From the NCBI RefSeq assembly GCF_947500065.1, contig NZ_CANMQT010000004.1, positions 310,001 to 374,000 on the forward strand: DNA of 64,000 bases, given 5' to 3'. How positions within the stretch are numbered: position 1 is the stretch's first letter; each line of letters starts with the position of its first letter. The notes beneath the pieces are model-generated. The model did not search any database and was not told where the DNA came from. It saw only the letters and a program-made list of their open reading frames with translations. The DNA is from an uncultured Aquimarina sp. GTDB lineage: Bacteria; Bacteroidota; Bacteroidia; Flavobacteriales; Flavobacteriaceae. Shown in pieces: positions 37,301 through 47,400 of this stretch. Position numbers and translations under genes: made by a program.

Positions 37301-37634
37301 CCTTTTGCCAGCCGCTTAATGCCTGCATAGCACTAATGATTACTTTTTCTCCTTGTTTTGAAGTATACGTTATAGGTTGCCCCGGTTGACCTGAACGCGC
37401 AGGTTTGATAATTTCTTCATAAGTTCCTCCACCGATAAAAATAATATCTCCTGGTTGTGCTACTGCAGAGGCTTTTCCTATTGTCTTATAGGGTTGTGAT
37501 TGCGTTCCTGGATTTGTGTCGTTTCCATTCTTAGAAACGTAAATGTTTTTCGAGTATACAGAAGCCCCTAATATGAATAAAAGGATCCAAGTGCATTTTC
37601 GAAAAAAAGTTCTGAGAGTTTGATTTTTTTTCAT
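34377..37634 (-). CDS. Parallel beta-helix protein with ricin lectin and T9SS CTD
   Basis: 1085 residues. Signal peptide about 1-28. A right-handed beta-helix (about 28-610) begins with the DUF1565-type NIYVSKNGNDTNPGTQSQPY and repeats N-rich turns (for example NNVIEKCEIAFSAATGVRLG); this fold occurs in polysaccharide lyases and several glycoside hydrolases. Two tandem repeats of about 110 residues follow (about 640-865; each has EFWSSTxW and HIRPxxTxWxxAIDRDQxNNVTV), then a ricin-type lectin (about 865-1000) with three QxW-like motifs (QAW, KKW, QKW) and a CTD (about 1010-1085). The catalytic residues and substrate are unknown; an algal polysaccharide lyase or hydrolase is likely from the neighbours. 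Confidence 0.75.
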   Translation of the reverse strand: MKKNQTLRTFFRKCTWILLFILGASVYSKNIYVSKNGNDTNPGTQSQPYKTIGKASAVAQPGDIIFIGGGTYEEIIKPARSGQPGQPITYTSKQGEKVIISAMQALSGWQKDNGAIYKVKVDWNLGQENFVMNGSTAMDLARWPNNSDGKPFTLNSLRNAGGSGSNVVNNAYLTSSQIPNINWTGGSVFFYGDKPGSGWIAWKAFITSSSSGRVNFNLDKNPNWIRTFHAPADKGDFYLEGVKGALDYQNEWWFNSQTKELFVQMPGGVAPSNGSVQMRKRKTGIDLNGRSYIEIRNLAVFGGAILLKTNSNNNKLYGVSSFYGNHTQGVFKGFNAGKPSIEVNGTNNVIEKCEIAFSAATGVRLGGRFNVLKNNYIHDFNYLGSYDAPLVARGGNDNKIIGNTIFNGGRDGINFNGNRCEVAYNDVYRSNLIADDCATFYTVGGPQNTEIHHNWFHDSASRGSKRKAAGIYLDNDAEAFSVHHNVVWNVEWTGVQINWNGKDIDIFNNTLVKTEGGAMGAWHKEGTAFSNVKVWNNIADVRTEDDPSTQEDEGTFERDADKQNNVITQSGYTNYNGNNFTLTSSSPAVNAGRTISGITDGFVGSAPDAGAYEFGGENWVPGINWNSDLGPTGNGCYGLPGESCSVNNIEDLVEFINPSTLIQPQLSYDFQIKYSAKVKREIVIEFWSSTSWLGQKEIEVEAGEGTVDITLDLPTAPAPGTDYVYKLHIRPINTTWENAIDRDQVNNVTVQNEVFEDKVSFKDVPTTITQANLYSVDVNYEASTNREVIVEFWSSTNWIAQQKEIVSKGTGVKTITVNLPNLPQPGSGYVYKTHIRPLSTSWQDAIDRDQINNVTVTAAFAQLIVNGSYYIESTQSNQRLLSRAADQHSAVMSNPYPYNDQAWVFDHKGDNVYTIRNSGTNRFLEVPYARCANGENVATWTDANDNHKKWKVVQNGNGVFGLKPMHCSTSALDRAGGSINANVQIWDFNTVNANQKWKIVSLNNRENPIEEKGKALSVYPNPSREEITVQGAETNDIVIIYDLMGKIIKKTKLTTNNEPLIISDMTAGLYILSVFGKDKIQFIKD

Positions 37635-37853
37635 TGTTAACTGTTGGTTTAATTATAGGATGAAATATAGACTGCGATTGCTTATCTCTATATTGGAGTT
37701 TATTATTTGTAAGTATTTTATTAGAATATGTTTTACTAGACCATTATTTATGGCTTCATTTTTTATAATTTGATGACATTTTATAGAGTCTAATAATAAA
37801 TAGAAGTAGAGAGGTCATAAAAACAACCTCCCTTTATATTTCTAAGTATACTT

Positions 37854-40800
37854 TTACCTACTTATCATTACTTTTTTTCTAATCTTTTGATTTTTGACAG
37901 TATCTATAATTTCTAAGAAATAAATCCCTTGATCTAATTCTTCTAAATAAACCGTTACCTCATCATCTTTGTCTCTTAATCTTTGATTCTGAATTGTATT
38001 TCCTACTAAATCCATTAGTCTGATTTCCGCTTTTTCTAAAATTTTAAAACCGGAAACAGTAATGTAGCTTTTAGCTGGATTTGGGTATACCTTTATTCTC
38101 TCAAGTCCACTAGTCGTTGCAAATGAAGAAGAAGGTTCAACACCCCAAACTAAATTTCCATTCAAATAGAGGGTTATATTTTTGTTAGGTTGAAAAGCTG
38201 TATATGATGGTTTATAAGAATAATCATCACTTTCATCAAAAGAACTCCAGTTCGTCTTGGCAAATCTAGTTTGTATAGGTCCAGAGTTTTGTAAAGATGC
38301 TAATGAACCAGCGGTATTATCAAAAGAAACTTGCAAATAATCTAATCCATTCTGTTGTCCAAAATCACCATTTACAAACCCACTACCCAGTTGCGCCCAA
38401 TCGCACCAAAAATTAAGATTGTTACTATCTTCGGATGTGAACCAATATCTGATAGTTATATCTTGATAAGACACTGCTTGATTACCATTATTGATAATAC
38501 TAAGATGCGGATTGATCATATTATCCGTAGCATTGCCACGTCCACCATCTATATATTCTAACACTAAATCTCCTGAAGGCACTTCTTCAATTACAGAAAT
38601 CTCAATTGATTTGATAGCTGTTTGTCCAACTCCATTATTGATACTTAATGTAACAAGGTAAGATCCTATATTGGTAAAAACATGAGATGCTATAATTCCT
38701 GTAGTCATACTACCATCACCAAAATCCCAAGAATAGGTTAAAGGGTTTCCTAATGGATCAGAAGATCCTGAGGCATCAAAATTAACAGTTAATGGTCCTA
38801 CTCCTGATGTCTTATCTGCTGTGAAGTCTACTATTAATTGATCACTAGTAATAGTTATGGTTTTGGTTATAGTATCCTCTAATTTCCCATCGGTTACGAC
38901 TAACTTTACTTCATAAATTCCTGGTTCTATATATTCATAAGAAGTACTAACGCCAGAACCTACATCACCATTTCCAAAATCCCATGTATAGGTTAGTGTA
39001 TCATTATCAGGGTCATTAGAATCAGAGGCATCAAAATTTATGGTAATAGGCGCTATCCCTACGTTATTATCCGCAATAAATTGAGCTACTGGAGCTTGAT
39101 TCGGATCCAGAACATTTATGGTAATGGTAGTGCTGTCTGTTTTACCATCAACATCACTAACCGTAAGTGTTACTATTTGATCACCTATTTGAGTGAAATC
39201 GTAAGAAGTTATTATTCCAGTAGCGGTATCTCCATTACCAAAATCCCAACTATAAGTCAATGTTCCTCCGTTAGAATTGCTGGATCCCGAAGCATCTAAT
39301 GCCACTTGCAAAGGCGCTGTACCTGATATCGGTGTAGCAGAGATTCTAGCTACAGGGTTTGTGCTTCCATCAGGTTCTATACCACTTATCAATTGGCCAT
39401 TTAAATATAATCCCACTTTATCCCAAGCGGCAAACTCTTTTTTGGTTCCATCATATGAATAATCATTTGATTGATCTGTATCGGACCAGTTGCTATTAGC
39501 TATTTTAGGTTCCATTCTTCCGGAACCCGCATTTCTTCCTAATACTCCAGCAGCTGGATCGAAAGTAATTTCTAAGTAATGTTTATTACCTTCAGTATTT
39601 ACTATTTCTCCGCTGATATTACTACTACCAATCATCGCGTAATCAACAAAGAAATTGAGTGGTAAATCCGTTTCAGTTTCAAACCAGTATCGAATACTGA
39701 GATCACTATACGCAACATCTTGAGATGAATTATTGAATAGCCTAAAATGTGGTTTAATAACATTTGTAACCACATCTGCAGAAGCATCTTTATATTCTAC
39801 AACTAAGACTCCTTCTCCACCTATTTGAATGTTTCGTGGTGTTGATGTTTTTACAACTCCATTTATTCCCGTAGCTACCGAAGTAATAGTATAGTTTCCA
39901 TCAGCTAATCCCGATACATCTAACTGATAAGGTGCAGTAGTATCTTCTCCTATTAATATTCCATTACTAAAGAACTCTACTTTGACGATCGTATTATTTT
40001 CATTCAATAGGTTTGTCTCGATATGAACCGTGCTACCTGTGACATATTTATCTCCCGATTTAGGAGACATTAAGGATAGGTAAATAGCTTCTCCTCCCGA
40101 CATCGCTTCCATCCTTAATGCATGTTCTTTATAAATAGCTACTTCTACATCACCTTCGAATACTCCAAACTTATCTCTGGGAGTATTATTATCAGGAAAC
40201 CACCAGAAGCCACTTGCCCCGATCTTATTTTCCTCAATAAAAGCGTACATTTCTTCCCACCATTCATATCGTTCTTGGATCTCTACATTAAACTCTCCTA
40301 TATAAAGTGGTTTTTTTATGATGTTATGAGATTCATTCGCCCATTGTTCCATCAATTTCATTGTTTGTTCTAATGTGAAATTGGACCAACTCTCTCTTAT
40401 ATATGGATGCGCCGAAGCAAAGTCAATTGATGGAGATTGATGTATTTTTATAAAATCATTTCCTTCATCTCCTCCAAAACCATATTTAGTTCCATGAGCT
40501 TCAAGTCCCGTACTTAATAAATGATTTGAGTCTATAGCTTTGATAAACTCACCCATATCATCTACCCAAGCTCTTAAAACATCAGAAGTGACATCATCAC
40601 CAAAACCCTGATATCGAGGTTCATTCATTAATTCCCAAGCTAAAATCGTAGGATCATTTCGATATTCTACACCATCGTAGTGATTGACACGAGTAAGAAA
40701 ATACTCAACGTAATTTTTATATCCTTGTACAGCTGATGCATTAGTAAAAAATTGTCCTTGATCATGTTCTCCTGCTCCTTGTACATCGATCCCTTCCCAT

Positions 40801-41255
40801 TTAAGACGATCTTTAATTCCTCCATAGTCGTTCCAATAATTTTCTAATGCAATGATTAGTTTTATTCCGTTAGCTTCGGCTGATTTAATGATATAATCAA
40901 ACAAAGAAAATTGAGCTTCACTATATACTCCTTTTTGAGGCTCAAAACCATGCCAATCTTCGTGACTAAACCCCCATAGACGCACTACTCTAACACCATT
41001 TTTATAGAGTCTACGCATATGCTCATCTATGCGATTTTTGTCCATAAATTGCGTTTCGATATCTCCACTAGAAGATCCATATGTAAAAAAATCATACACA
41101 TTGGTTCCTGAGAAATAAAAAGGTCTACTATCCAACATGAATTTTTCTTCTTCTACATATACAAATCCCATTGGAGCTACTTTTTGTTTTTGAGCGAGTA
41201 ATTGCATACCAAACAGTAAGCTCGCTATTACTAAAATTTTAATGTTAGTTTTCAT
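37854..41255 (-). CDS. GH5_7-like endo-beta-mannanase with two CBM3 and T9SS CTD
   Basis: 1133 residues. Signal peptide 1-21 (LLAQ). The GH5 domain (about 28-390) has the catalytic acid E212 in LAWELMNEPR and the nucleophile E321 in LYIGEFNV; the start FMLDSRPFYFSGTNVYDF is typical of GH5 subfamily 7 mannanases. Then an Ig-like domain (about 395-475), a CBM3 (about 480-630), three PKD domains (about 632-888, WDFGNG/WDFGDG motifs), a second CBM3 (about 897-1040) and a CTD (about 1050-1133). The likely job is cutting beta-1,4-mannan while held on cellulose. The two CBM3 copies are clearly paralogous. The subfamily is a judgement from the active-site context. Confidence 0.88.
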   Translation of the reverse strand: MKTNIKILVIASLLFGMQLLAQKQKVAPMGFVYVEEEKFMLDSRPFYFSGTNVYDFFTYGSSSGDIETQFMDKNRIDEHMRRLYKNGVRVVRLWGFSHEDWHGFEPQKGVYSEAQFSLFDYIIKSAEANGIKLIIALENYWNDYGGIKDRLKWEGIDVQGAGEHDQGQFFTNASAVQGYKNYVEYFLTRVNHYDGVEYRNDPTILAWELMNEPRYQGFGDDVTSDVLRAWVDDMGEFIKAIDSNHLLSTGLEAHGTKYGFGGDEGNDFIKIHQSPSIDFASAHPYIRESWSNFTLEQTMKLMEQWANESHNIIKKPLYIGEFNVEIQERYEWWEEMYAFIEENKIGASGFWWFPDNNTPRDKFGVFEGDVEVAIYKEHALRMEAMSGGEAIYLSLMSPKSGDKYVTGSTVHIETNLLNENNTIVKVEFFSNGILIGEDTTAPYQLDVSGLADGNYTITSVATGINGVVKTSTPRNIQIGGEGVLVVEYKDASADVVTNVIKPHFRLFNNSSQDVAYSDLSIRYWFETETDLPLNFFVDYAMIGSSNISGEIVNTEGNKHYLEITFDPAAGVLGRNAGSGRMEPKIANSNWSDTDQSNDYSYDGTKKEFAAWDKVGLYLNGQLISGIEPDGSTNPVARISATPISGTAPLQVALDASGSSNSNGGTLTYSWDFGNGDTATGIITSYDFTQIGDQIVTLTVSDVDGKTDSTTITINVLDPNQAPVAQFIADNNVGIAPITINFDASDSNDPDNDTLTYTWDFGNGDVGSGVSTSYEYIEPGIYEVKLVVTDGKLEDTITKTITITSDQLIVDFTADKTSGVGPLTVNFDASGSSDPLGNPLTYSWDFGDGSMTTGIIASHVFTNIGSYLVTLSINNGVGQTAIKSIEISVIEEVPSGDLVLEYIDGGRGNATDNMINPHLSIINNGNQAVSYQDITIRYWFTSEDSNNLNFWCDWAQLGSGFVNGDFGQQNGLDYLQVSFDNTAGSLASLQNSGPIQTRFAKTNWSSFDESDDYSYKPSYTAFQPNKNITLYLNGNLVWGVEPSSSFATTSGLERIKVYPNPAKSYITVSGFKILEKAEIRLMDLVGNTIQNQRLRDKDDEVTVYLEELDQGIYFLEIIDTVKNQKIRKKVMISR

Positions 41256-41471
41256 CTTTAAAAGAATTAGTTGAGTTGAGTTTATTTTTGATTTAAGTCT
41301 GAATTAATTATTGTTGTTCCAACTACTTCTAACTTTTGGATTCCCCAACCCTAACACACTCCTTTGTTTTGGTGTTATAAAATTCTTCTTTATTGAAAGT
41401 TTCTTTTTTAGATTTTTATTCTAGAATCACTGTTGAATCTATTTTTCTTTATAAATCCAACGGTGGCTTCT

Positions 41472-44400
41472 TTATTTAGTAATTCGTTTAATTACTGTTT
41501 TTTTATTCCTCTTAATTTGTATGAAGTACATTCCTGATTGGAGCATATTCATATCCAATTCTATTGTTTTTAGATTTTTTTGGATACGTTTAGATGATAA
41601 CACTCTTCCATTTATATCTATAACTTTTATGAATGCTCCTTCAAAATCTTGATCACTTTGCAGGATAAGATAATCTGTAACTGGATTTGGAAATGCTTTA
41701 ACCTCCATCAAATCATCCTCTATAAACGGATTTCTTAATAGGTCTTCGCAATTTGGAGCGCTATTTTCGTTACTGAAATATATAGTATATTCACCACCTT
41801 TAGATACCAGTGCAAAATTATCTCCATCCATAGTTACATCATAAGCTCCATCGAAATTTGATATTCCTGTTCCTGAAAAGGTTATCTTAGGCTCTGCTTG
41901 ATTAAAAGTCTGGTTTACTATACTCGCTGATAGATCTATCCACCAACCTGGATTACCATTATTGGTATTCATGGAACATTGCCACAATCCATTATTTTGT
42001 AAATCCCAATTAATTGTAAAATTGGTAACATTACCTAAATCCGGACCTCCTGTTCCTAAAACATACACATGATCATATGAGAAATTTGGTAATGTGGGTA
42101 CTGGAGTATTCATAGGAGCTCCAAAACTACAGTCAGTAGTGCCTGTTGATTCACTTACGATAAGAGTACGTGTTTGACTATCTGATAAAATCCCATCACT
42201 AACTACCAGAGAAATAACATATTCTCCAACAACCGTATACTCATGACTTATATCTACTCCATTTCCTGTTGTTCCATCTCCAAAATCCCATTGAAACTCT
42301 AAATCATCTCCATTAACATCCAAAGAAGTTGAAGCATCAAAATTCACCAATAATGGAGTTACTCCAGAAGTTACCGACATATCAAAATTAGCTTCAGGAG
42401 CAACATTACCTTCTAGAACACTTATTGTTGTCGGATCCGAAGTAACCGAAGTTATTCCATCACTGATAGTCAAAGTAACCGCATATGATCCTGATATAGT
42501 ATATGTATGCGAAGGATTCGCTAAATCACTAGTATTTCCATCACCAAAATTCCATATATACGCAATATTCGCACCATCTGGATACACTGAATCAGAAGAG
42601 TCAAAATTCACTACTAAAGGAACATCTCCTGAAACAGGAGTAGCTGTAAAACTAGAAATTAGAGTTGGTGTTTCATCATTTACATTAATAATTACAGTTG
42701 CAGTATCAGACTTACCGTTTCCATCATCAACAGTTAATACAACTTCGTAATCACCCGTAGTAACAAATGTAAACTGACTAGTAACTCCCGTAGCTGTAGC
42801 ACCATTACCAAAATCCCAAGAATAACTCAGTGAATCGCCATCTGGATCACTAGAAGCTGAAGCATCAAAATCTACTGATAAAGGTGCTACTCCTGATGTG
42901 GTACTAGGATTTATAATTGCGTTTGGTTTCTTGTTAGATACTTCATTGCCATCTGGCTCTAGTCCCCATACTAATTCATCTTTATAATACAATGTTGTTA
43001 ATACATGTGGTTTTAGAGAAGTCTTTCCTGCATCATATGAATAATCATTACTTTGATTATGAGTCTGAAAACCTGAATGATGTAACCTAGTCTGAATTTG
43101 ACCAGATTTACTATTCGCATTTAAACTTCCAGAGGAAGCACTAAAACCAATTTCCAGATAATTTTCTTCTAAACTCGAATCAAAACTACCAACAGTTCCT
43201 ACTACAGCAGAATAATCTATATTAAAATTCATTGCCTCAGTATGTTCTGGAGTATACCAATATCTGATTTTAAAATCACTTAACGGAAGGCTTTCTGATG
43301 ATTCACTTACTATCTGAAATACTGGCTTTAATTCTGGAGTAGATACTCCTGAGCTATTATCTCTGTATTCTAAACTAAAATCTGTATCTGGAAGATTATT
43401 AAATCGATCATCCACTGTTATAGTTATCTCTGTCGAATCTCCAGTGATTTCGCCACTCTCAGTAGCTAATGATAGTGTAATGGTATGCGCTCCTTCTGTT
43501 AAACCTGTTACTGGAATTGGTTGTATTTGGAATATTGAGCCTTTTTCTACTCCATCAATGAAATATTTTACATGCTGTCCTCCAGGAACGATATCCCATT
43601 TATAAGTAGAAAATTCTATTTCAAAATCTGGTCCCACTAATCCACCATCTGATGGTGACTGAATAATTGCTGTTGGGTTTTGTGGTAATGGATCATTGGT
43701 TACAATTACAGTAATTGTTTCTCCTAAATCAGTTACAGAGTTATCACTTCGTTCCATTTGCAGTGACAATTCATGAGATCCTTCGGATAATGCGGTTCCA
43801 TCCGTAAACTCTCCTTCTGCAGTAATTAGGCCTCGATCCTGTCCATCAATTTTAAATCTTAGTTTGTATTGTTGTGAGGGTAAATCCCAACCTTCTGTAT
43901 TAAAATCTATTTTTAAAGGTGTATTTACCAACTCTCCATGTAACGGTGATCTAAAAAATACATCTGGTAATGGTCCGATTGGTGTATCTGCATCGCCACC
44001 GTGCAGTGTCCATAAAACAGCTGCATCAAACATAGCAAGTCCCTTATCTGTTAATAAATGCATGAATTGATCTCTTAATGGAAAAGCTACTCTTCTTGAA
44101 GGAATATCTATGCTTGCCTCATATCCAAATAAAATGGGTTTAGTTCCGGCTTGAGCAACTATTATAGCCTCGTCTGTAGGATTTCCAAAAGGCAAACTCT
44201 GAGTAATTGAATATAGAGCTGCCTCATTACCTGCACTTACTGCCATCGGATGTCCTGGAGCCGTAATTGTAATTGATGAAAAACTTTGTTCTGTGATACC
44301 AAACCCTGTATTCAACTCTCCTGTAGTCATTCTTAATTTACCATACATAAATGGATTCCAAGTCATTAATGGAACTCTTGCTCCTTCAAGATCATTACCC

Positions 44401-47400
44401 AGTTCTCTTGGATCAACCGTCGAAGAAATTAAGGCCATATCAAATGGATTAGCAGATTGTGGACTGGTTGCTTCTTCATCAGAAAACAATGTGATTTTAA
44501 ATCCAAATTGTTGTTCCAATCTAGACTTTATTCTTTGATCTTCAGAGGTAAGGGCATTTTTATCACCAACCACAAACATCACTTTTATAGTGTTCTTAAA
44601 CTGAACAGTAATTTCTGGTGTTATAGAAGCTGTATTCCCATTGTTATAAAACACTTTGGCATTAATTGTATAATTTTTCCAAAGAATAGGTGTCCACGAT
44701 GACTCAAAAGGAGCAGTTATCACTTCTTCGATCATTTCGTTATCTACAAAATATTGAATCTTTGTAATTCCATCAATATTAGTATCAACACTCAAAGTTT
44801 GTGATTCTGCTCTATTAATAATGAGCCCATCTGCTGGAGAAGCTATTTTTAATAATTGCTCTGATGGCTTGGCTAATTCGGAACCATCAATTTGTTTTAT
44901 ATATGCTTCTAATTGTTTTATTTCACTAACACTTAAAGAAGATGTGGATCCGTGCGCATTGTTATTATTATAAACCGTTAGCACCTCTTCTATAGTTTTT
45001 GCTATGCCATTATGCAAATATGGTGCTGTTGCCCAGGCATCTTTTAATGTGGGGACATCGATACCCAGTAATTGCTTATTCAAACGATTACCTGTAGTAG
45101 TAATAATTGTACCCACATCGTGTAATTTCCCAGAATTACTATCGGTAAAATTACTTCCGCTATGACAGGTATAACATTGTAAATCTTCAAATAAAGATTT
45201 GCCTGCTACTCCATCGGTAGTAAGTGATCCATCATTATTTCTATATGGACTTGGGCTAAAACTATTTAAGGATTCTATATACGCCGTTAACGCATCTAAG
45301 TCCGGTGATTTTCCAGTTTTGGGATCTCCAATTGTTAAAGCGGTTGTTCCATCATTAAAGTCTTGGTCATTCATAAAACCTTGTCCTTTGAAATGAAAAC
45401 GGATATCATTTTCGAAATCTTGAATCTCATCAAAATTAGCACTCCAATGCACTCTTCCGTGAGCAGTTCCTGCTCTACCTATTAGAGAAATTGTATTTCT
45501 TAATCCTTCACCTCTATCCGTAAAATCCCAAGTTCTACCATCTTCAGTTCCATCTATATGACAAGTAGCACAACTAACATAGCCATCTGTTCCCATTTTG
45601 ATATCCGAGGCGTCATAGAATATCTGTTTACCCTTCAGTTCTGTTGCTGACAATAACTCATTACTTACCGTTGTAATCGTAGCTATCTCTTCTAAAGTGC
45701 TATTACCATTTTTAATCATATTATCTGCATCAAAAACAGTAATTGAGCGATCCATGAAATTCTTGACAAAAACTCTATTTGTAATAGGATCTATTACTAA
45801 TCCTTGTGGAGCTTTACCTACATCTTTTTTAAGCAATTCTTGTCCTTTTTTGGGATCTATAACTACAATTCTATTATTCCCTTGCATGGTAACAAAAAGG
45901 TAATTCCCAGTAGGAGTATACAAAGCGTATGAAGGTTGCCCATGATTATCAATATCTAACCTATTGCTTAGATTTTCATTATTCATTGTTAGATCGATAG
46001 AAGATATTGCCGTTCTTACAATATTGTCAAAAGAAAGTGGTTTTCCATCTCTACTTAAACCTCTTACAATATTATCTTTTTTGGCTACTGACCATGCGGA
46101 TTGGTTATTTGGATGAATGGTGATTCCTGACACATAATTTGGCAAGCCTCTTCCCTGATTTCCATTATCCTGAGTAAAATCATCAAGAGGAAGTCCAATA
46201 GTAGCATTCAATGTGAATGTGTCCAAGTTAATTTTCCATATTTGTCCTTCTTGATCTGGAGAAATAAACTTTGTCACTAACAGTGTTTTTCCTTCTCCAT
46301 CTATTGCCATTGCTCTAGGTTTTTCTCCTATAGCTAGTTCTTTAAAAATTGAATTGGTGACTGTAGAAATTTCTAATATTTTCCCTGAACCAAAAGTTGA
46401 TATAAATCCTCGCGTCCCGTCAGGTGTAAAAACAATTCCATAAGGTTGAGATCCTTTTTCTAATGCTATTTTTGTATCGAGAACCCCACTTTTTTGCAGA
46501 ACATATACCTCATCAGAATCTCTACAAGTAATCCAAGCTTTTCCTTGAGCATCCAATGCTACATTTACAGGATCTTTTCCCACCTGAATTTCATTTATAA
46601 CAGATAGATTATCAGAGTTTATTAACGTGACTGAATTATTATCAGGGTTCACCGACCACACAACTCTTCTATCAGCATCTACCGCAATAGGTCCTGATTG
46701 TGTTGGTAACGTATCGTAAATGGTATCGACAATTACAATTGATTGAGATCCTACTACAAAACCTCCGTTATTATCAGAAACCTGAACCTGTACGAGATAA
46801 TTACCTGGTTCTGTATACGTATGACTACTCGATTCTCCTATCCATTCGGTTTTAGGAGAGCCATCTCCAAAATCCCATCGATAGGTTAAATCATTTCCAT
46901 CAGGGTCATTCGCATTAGCTATAAAATTGATTATTGAACCCATTTCTGCGGGAGAAGGGGTATCAATATTAATTCCTGTTATCTCAGGAGATTGGTTAGA
47001 AGTGTCACCTCCTGTAGTGAAATAAAATACATATTCCTCCATTCCATTACCCACAGCATCTTTGATTCCTCCTTCTACAAACTTTACCTCATATGTGGTA
47101 TTAGGTAGTAATTGTTCTTTTGGTGCATAATTTATTACTTGATATGAAGTGGTTGTTACATCTCCTTTAATCGGTGTACCTCCTAAAGGGCTTACTTGTA
47201 TGGTCTCATCATTTAGCGTTAAATCATTTAATGTTTCATTGATCACAAAACCAATAGTAGAAGAAATAGGTTGGTTGATTGCTCCAGAAATTGGAAAATG
47301 ATGACCAACCGTTGGAGATGTTTCATCTAATCCATCTTGATGCGCAAAAATTGAAGTTTTATCATCTCCACTAGCTATTAAAATATGACCTATTGGCATC

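Noticed and set aside
37811..37830. Short GAGGT/ACCTC hairpin after the mannanase gene
   Set aside because: Only five base pairs around a 10-nt loop and no convincing T-run on the minus strand, so too weak to call a terminator.
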